The notes below the pieces were generated by a model that saw only the letters and a program-made list of their open reading frames with translations, did no database searches and was not told the DNA's origin. Below are positions 5,755-8,167 of a DNA stretch of 8,167 nt, in pieces. The position numbers and the translations under genes are program-made. The stretch lies in assembly GCA_023389545.1 (NCBI GenBank), contig JAEWEI010000243.1, positions 1-8,167 on the forward strand. The letters run 5' to 3'. Numbering within the stretch: position 1 is the first letter of the stretch; the number at the start of each line of letters is the position of its first letter. This stretch comes from Actinomycetes bacterium. GTDB lineage: Bacteria > Actinomycetota > Actinomycetes > Actinomycetales > Cellulomonadaceae.

Positions 5755-7943
5755 GCGCGCCGCCTGCGCGCGGTGCGGGCGTCCGCGCTCGCCTTGGCCG
5801 CGGCGCCCTGGCCCTCGGCGCTGAGCGTCTCGGCGACCGGGGGGCGGGTGAGCAGCACGACGGAGCGGGCCGCGACCTCCAGGCTCGTTCCCGCGGCGAC
5901 TGCCGCTCCCTCGTCGGATCGGCCGCCCGTGTTGACCACCACCGTCCAGGTGGGCCCGTACTCGTCCGGCGGGAGTGTGAACGTCATCGGCTGCGCCTGG
6001 GCGTTGAACAGCACCAGGAAGCTGTCGTCGATGATCTCCTCGCCCCGCACGTCCGGCTCGGCGATGGCCTCGCCGTTGAGGAACACCGTCACGGCACGCG
6101 CCTGGTCCGCCTGCCACGCGGACTCCTCCATGTGCTCGCCCGACGGCGTCAGCCAGGCGATGTCCCGCAGCTCGGACTCGCCGCCGTGCTCGGCGGCGCC
6201 CGCGAAGAACCGCCTGCGGCGCAGCACGGGGTGCTCGCGTCGCAGCTTGACGAGCTGGCGGGTGAAATCGAGGAGCGCGGTGCGCTGCGGGTCCAGGTCC
6301 CAGTCGACCCAGGACAGGGGGGAGTCCTGGCAGTACACGTTGTTGTTGCCCTGCTGGGTGCGGCCGAGCTCGTCCCCGTGGGAGATCATCGGCACCCCCT
6401 GGGACAGCAGCAGCGTGGTGAGGAAGTTGCGCTGCTGCCTGGCGCGCAGGTCCAGCACGTCCGGGTCGGACGTCGGGCCCTCGACACCGCAGTTCCAGGA
6501 GCGGTTGTGGCTCTCCCCGTCGCGGTTGCCCTCGCCGTTCGCCTCGTTGTGCTTCTCGTTGTAAGAGACCAGGTCGGCGAGGGTGAACCCGTCGTGGGCG
6601 GTGATGAAGTTGACCGACGCGATGGGCCTGCGGCCGGTGTGCTCGTACAGGTCGGAGGACCCGGACAGGCGGCTCGCGAACTCCCCGAGCGTGGACGGCT
6701 CTCCGCGCCAGAAGTCGCGCACGGTGTCGCGGTACTTGCCGTTCCACTCCGACCACAGCGGGGGGAAGCCGCCCACCTGGTAGCCGCCATCGCCCAGGTC
6801 CCACGGCTCCGCGATGAGCTTGACCTGGGAGATGACCGGGTCCTGCTGCACGATGTCGAAGAACGCCGAGAGCCTGTCGACCTCGTGGAACTGGCGGGCC
6901 AGGGTGGCAGCGAGGTCGAAGCGGAACCCGTCGACGTGCATCTCCTGCACCCAGTACCGCAGCGAGTCCATGACGAGTTGCAGCACGTGCGGGGAGCGCA
7001 TCAGCAGGGAGTTGCCCGTGCCGGTGGTGTCGAAGTAGTGGGTCGGGTCGTCGTCGACCAGGCGGTAGTAGTTGGCGTTGTCGATGCCGCGGAAGCTGAG
7101 GGTCGGGCCCAGGTGGTTGCCCTCGGCGGTGTGGTTGTACACCACGTCGAGGATCACCTCGATGTTCGCCTCGTGCAGCGCCTTGACCATCTGCTTGAAC
7201 TCCTGCACCTGCTGGCCGGCCTCGGGATAGGCGGCGTAGCCGTTGTGCGGGGCGAAGAAGCCGATGGTGTTGTATCCCCAGTAGTTGCTCAGCCCCTGCT
7301 CGACGAGGCCGGGGTCGATGACGAACTGGTGCACCGGCATGAGCTCCACCGCCGTGACGCCCAGGGTGGTGAGGTGCTCGATGATCGCGGGGTGGCCCAT
7401 CGCGCTGTAGGTGCCGCGCAGCTCCTCGGGCACCGCGGGGTGCCGCTGCGTGAGCCCGCGCACGTGCGCCTCGTAGATGACGCTCTCGTGGTACTCGTGA
7501 CGCGGCGGGCGGTCGTGGCCCCAATCGAAGAACGGGTTGACGACCACCGACGTCATGGTGTGGCTGGCGGAGTCGTCGTCGTTGCGCTCGTCCTCCGCGC
7601 CGAACCGGTAGGAGAACAGGGACGGGTCGCCGTCGACCTGCCCGTCGATCGCCTTCGCGTACGGGTCCAGGAGCAGCTTCGCGGGATTGCAGCGGTGCCC
7701 CTCCGCGGGGGCGTAGGGCCCGTGCACCCGGAACCCGTAGCGCTGCCCCGGTTGGAGTCCTGGCACGTACCCGTGCCAGACGAACGCGTCGACCTCGGGG
7801 AGGTCCACCCGGGTCTCGACCCCGTCCGCGTCGAGCAGGCACAGCTCCACCCGCTCGGCCACCTCGGAGAACAGCGTGAAGTTCGTCCCCGTCCCGTCGA
7901 AAGTCGCCCCGAGGGGGTAGGGGCGCCCTGGCCAGATCTGCAT
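5751..7943 (-). CDS. treX: Glycogen debranching enzyme (TreX/GlgX type)
   Basis: GH13 isoamylase-type enzyme (730 aa) that hydrolyses alpha-1,6 branches of glycogen or limit dextrin, giving linear malto-oligosaccharides to TreY. Order: N-terminal CBM48/E-set domain (about 10-95), catalytic barrel (about 155-580), C-terminal beta domain (about 610-700), then a 27-residue Ala/Arg-rich tail ending RTARRRRA. Motifs: VIYEAHVRGLT (155-164), DVVYNH (266-271), DGFRFDLA with nucleophile D343, IAEPWD with E379, TAHDGFTLADLVSYN with D451. GlgX and TreX are not separable by these motifs; the name follows the operon. Start ATG 7943 (MQIWPGRPYP) fits the family. The longer frame to ATG 7997 adds 18 atypical residues. 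No SD precedes ATG 7943, and a -10-like element 7 bases upstream suggests a leaderless mRNA. The stop overlaps treY as ATGA. Confidence 0.95.
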   Translation of the reverse strand: MQIWPGRPYPLGATFDGTGTNFTLFSEVAERVELCLLDADGVETRVDLPEVDAFVWHGYVPGLQPGQRYGFRVHGPYAPAEGHRCNPAKLLLDPYAKAIDGQVDGDPSLFSYRFGAEDERNDDDSASHTMTSVVVNPFFDWGHDRPPRHEYHESVIYEAHVRGLTQRHPAVPEELRGTYSAMGHPAIIEHLTTLGVTAVELMPVHQFVIDPGLVEQGLSNYWGYNTIGFFAPHNGYAAYPEAGQQVQEFKQMVKALHEANIEVILDVVYNHTAEGNHLGPTLSFRGIDNANYYRLVDDDPTHYFDTTGTGNSLLMRSPHVLQLVMDSLRYWVQEMHVDGFRFDLAATLARQFHEVDRLSAFFDIVQQDPVISQVKLIAEPWDLGDGGYQVGGFPPLWSEWNGKYRDTVRDFWRGEPSTLGEFASRLSGSSDLYEHTGRRPIASVNFITAHDGFTLADLVSYNEKHNEANGEGNRDGESHNRSWNCGVEGPTSDPDVLDLRARQQRNFLTTLLLSQGVPMISHGDELGRTQQGNNNVYCQDSPLSWVDWDLDPQRTALLDFTRQLVKLRREHPVLRRRRFFAGAAEHGGESELRDIAWLTPSGEHMEESAWQADQARAVTVFLNGEAIAEPDVRGEEIIDDSFLVLFNAQAQPMTFTLPPDEYGPTWTVVVNTGGRSDEGAAVAAGTSLEVAARSVVLLTRPPVAETLSAEGQGAAAKASADARTARRRRA

Positions 7944-7950
7944 GCGCCCA

Positions 7951-7959
7951 AGAGTGCCA
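7951..7959 (-). promoter_or_regulatory. Possible extended -10 of the treXYZ operon
   Basis: On the minus strand TGG-CACTCT (7959 down to 7951) resembles a TGN-extended -10, although CACTCT keeps only the A2 and T6 positions of TATAAT. It ends 7 bases before ATG 7943, the right distance for a leaderless transcript, and no SD is visible. No convincing -35 is seen. The same stretch contains GTGC-N4-GCAC (7954-7965), a small dyad that could overlap it. Confidence 0.3.
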
Positions 7960-7971
7960 GCGCACGATCCA

Positions 7972-8005
7972 CCGCGCAGGGCGACGCGGGGTCCCATCTG
8001 CGCGG
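7972..8005. promoter_or_regulatory. Inverted repeat between divergent promoters (possible operator)
   Basis: CCGCGCAG (7972-7979) and CTGCGCGG (7998-8005) are perfect 8-base inverted arms with an 18-base spacer, in the middle of the treX/glycosyltransferase divergent region. GAT/ATC (7966-7968 with 8006-8008) could extend the arms across a 3-base bulge. Arm centres are 26 bases apart, about two and a half helical turns. It could bind a dimeric regulator or form an RNA hairpin. No known operator consensus is recognised. Confidence 0.3.
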
Positions 8006-8026
8006 ATCTGCTCGTCGGAGGGCTGT

Positions 8027-8035
8027 TGCTAACAT
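8027..8035 (+). promoter_or_regulatory. Extended -10 promoter for the glycosyltransferase
   Basis: TGC-TAACAT is a full TGN-extended -10 (TANNNT core at 8030-8035). Its expected transcription start, 7 bases downstream, is the A of ATC at 8042. No recognisable -35 lies 16-18 bases upstream, as is common with extended -10 promoters. It reads away from treX, giving a divergent pair of promoters. Confidence 0.55.
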
Positions 8036-8041
8036 CGGCGC

Positions 8042-8167
8042 ATCGCCGCCTCGCCCCTGAACCCCGCCCCGCTGTCGCGCCCGCTGCGCGTCGGCCTGGT
8101 CATCGACGACTCCCTGGACCGGCCCGACGGGGTGCAGCAGAACGTCCTGACCCTCGGCCGCTGGCTC
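8042..8167 (+). CDS. Glycosyltransferase, GT4-like, N-terminal fragment (start codon non-canonical or uncertain)
   Basis: Only the first 42 codons are in the window, and the gene runs off the right edge. The segment RVGLVIDDSLDRPDGVQQ (16-33) followed by NVLTLGRWL looks like the first beta strand, glycine loop and helix of the N-terminal Rossmann domain of GT-B glycosyltransferases of family 4; compare the GGVQ loop of PimA-like enzymes. Acceptor and sugar cannot be told from this fragment. The frame has a TAA at 8030-8032 and then no ATG, GTG or TTG until GTG 8132, which lies inside the conserved loop and would destroy the first strand. The best start is ATC 8042, placed 7 bases after a TAACAT -10 as in a leaderless mRNA. 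In-frame CTG codons at 8057, 8072 and 8084 are alternatives, but none has an SD. A sequence error is also possible. Confidence 0.7.
   Translation, partial: MAASPLNPAPLSRPLRVGLVIDDSLDRPDGVQQNVLTLGRWL

Noticed and set aside
2992..6564. An 1190-codon plus-strand open frame antisense to treX/treY
   Set aside because: No recognisable domain, skewed His/Arg/Gly/Val composition, and lies opposite real catalytic motifs; a GC-rich shadow frame.
3223..7965. A single 1580-codon minus-strand frame from inside treX through treY, looking like a fusion protein
   Set aside because: Upstream of 5754 the translation is Arg/Pro/Gly-rich without motifs, while the treX frame carries the full debranching enzyme over the same DNA. 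The treY frame is stop-free there only because of high GC.
7944..7997. The longer treX start at ATG 7997
   Set aside because: The 18 added residues (MGPRVALRGGSCAGTLGR) are not part of the family fold and would cover the inverted repeat; ATG 7943 begins the usual N-terminus.
6132..8060. A 642-codon plus-strand open frame antisense to treX
   Set aside because: Val/Glu/Arg-rich with no motif; it also runs across the divergent promoter region and ends in another frame of the glycosyltransferase.
8026..8167. TTG 8026 as start of the right-edge gene, with GGAGGG just before it
   Set aside because: It is in a different frame from the glycosyltransferase motif and gives an Arg/Pro-rich peptide; the TTG also overlaps the extended -10.
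1..8167. CRISPR arrays, tRNA or rRNA genes, insertion sequences, att sites, toxin-antitoxin or defence genes
   Set aside because: By eye no regularly spaced repeats, cloverleaf-like sequences, transposase motifs or terminal inverted repeats were seen; the region is ordinary chromosomal metabolism.

Overview
The window is a short stretch of very GC-rich bacterial chromosome. Every convincing gene is strongly biased to G or C at the third codon position. Gene content (actinobacterial-type AFG1/ZapE ATPase, TreX-TreY-TreZ operon, GT4-type glycosyltransferase) and promoters set 6-8 bases before start codons that lack a Shine-Dalgarno (SD) site fit an actinomycete, perhaps Micrococcales near Cellulomonas. 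The family-level placement is inference from style and memory, not from a search.

Layout: bases 1-375 hold no convincing complete gene; a leftward gene may begin near the left edge. zapE runs rightward from GTG 376 to 1410. It converges on a leftward three-gene operon (7943 to 1415) with only 4 bases between the two stop codons. In transcription order the operon is treX (debranching enzyme, 730 aa), treY (malto-oligosyltrehalose synthase, 843 aa) and treZ (malto-oligosyltrehalose trehalohydrolase, 602 aa). The genes overlap at ATGA (treX/treY) and TAGTG (treY/treZ), so they are probably translationally coupled. A 98-base divergent region (7944-8041) separates treX from a rightward glycosyltransferase whose first 42 codons are in the window.

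Together the operon encodes the whole TreXYZ route from glycogen to trehalose. TreX trims alpha-1,6 branches to release linear malto-oligosaccharides. TreY converts the reducing-end alpha-1,4 bond to an alpha,alpha-1,1 bond. TreZ cuts off free trehalose, and the shortened chain re-enters the cycle. All four GH13 conserved regions with their catalytic residues can be read in each enzyme, so the pathway looks intact. zapE, a predicted cell-division ATPase, is a neighbour with no evident functional link.

I do not see an undescribed system here. The most unusual signal is at the right edge. The glycosyltransferase frame has no ATG, GTG or TTG between its upstream stop (8030) and its first conserved strand, yet a perfect extended -10 box (TGC-TAACAT) would place transcription start exactly on an in-frame ATC at 8042. 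This suggests a leaderless mRNA with a non-canonical start codon, or else a sequence error.
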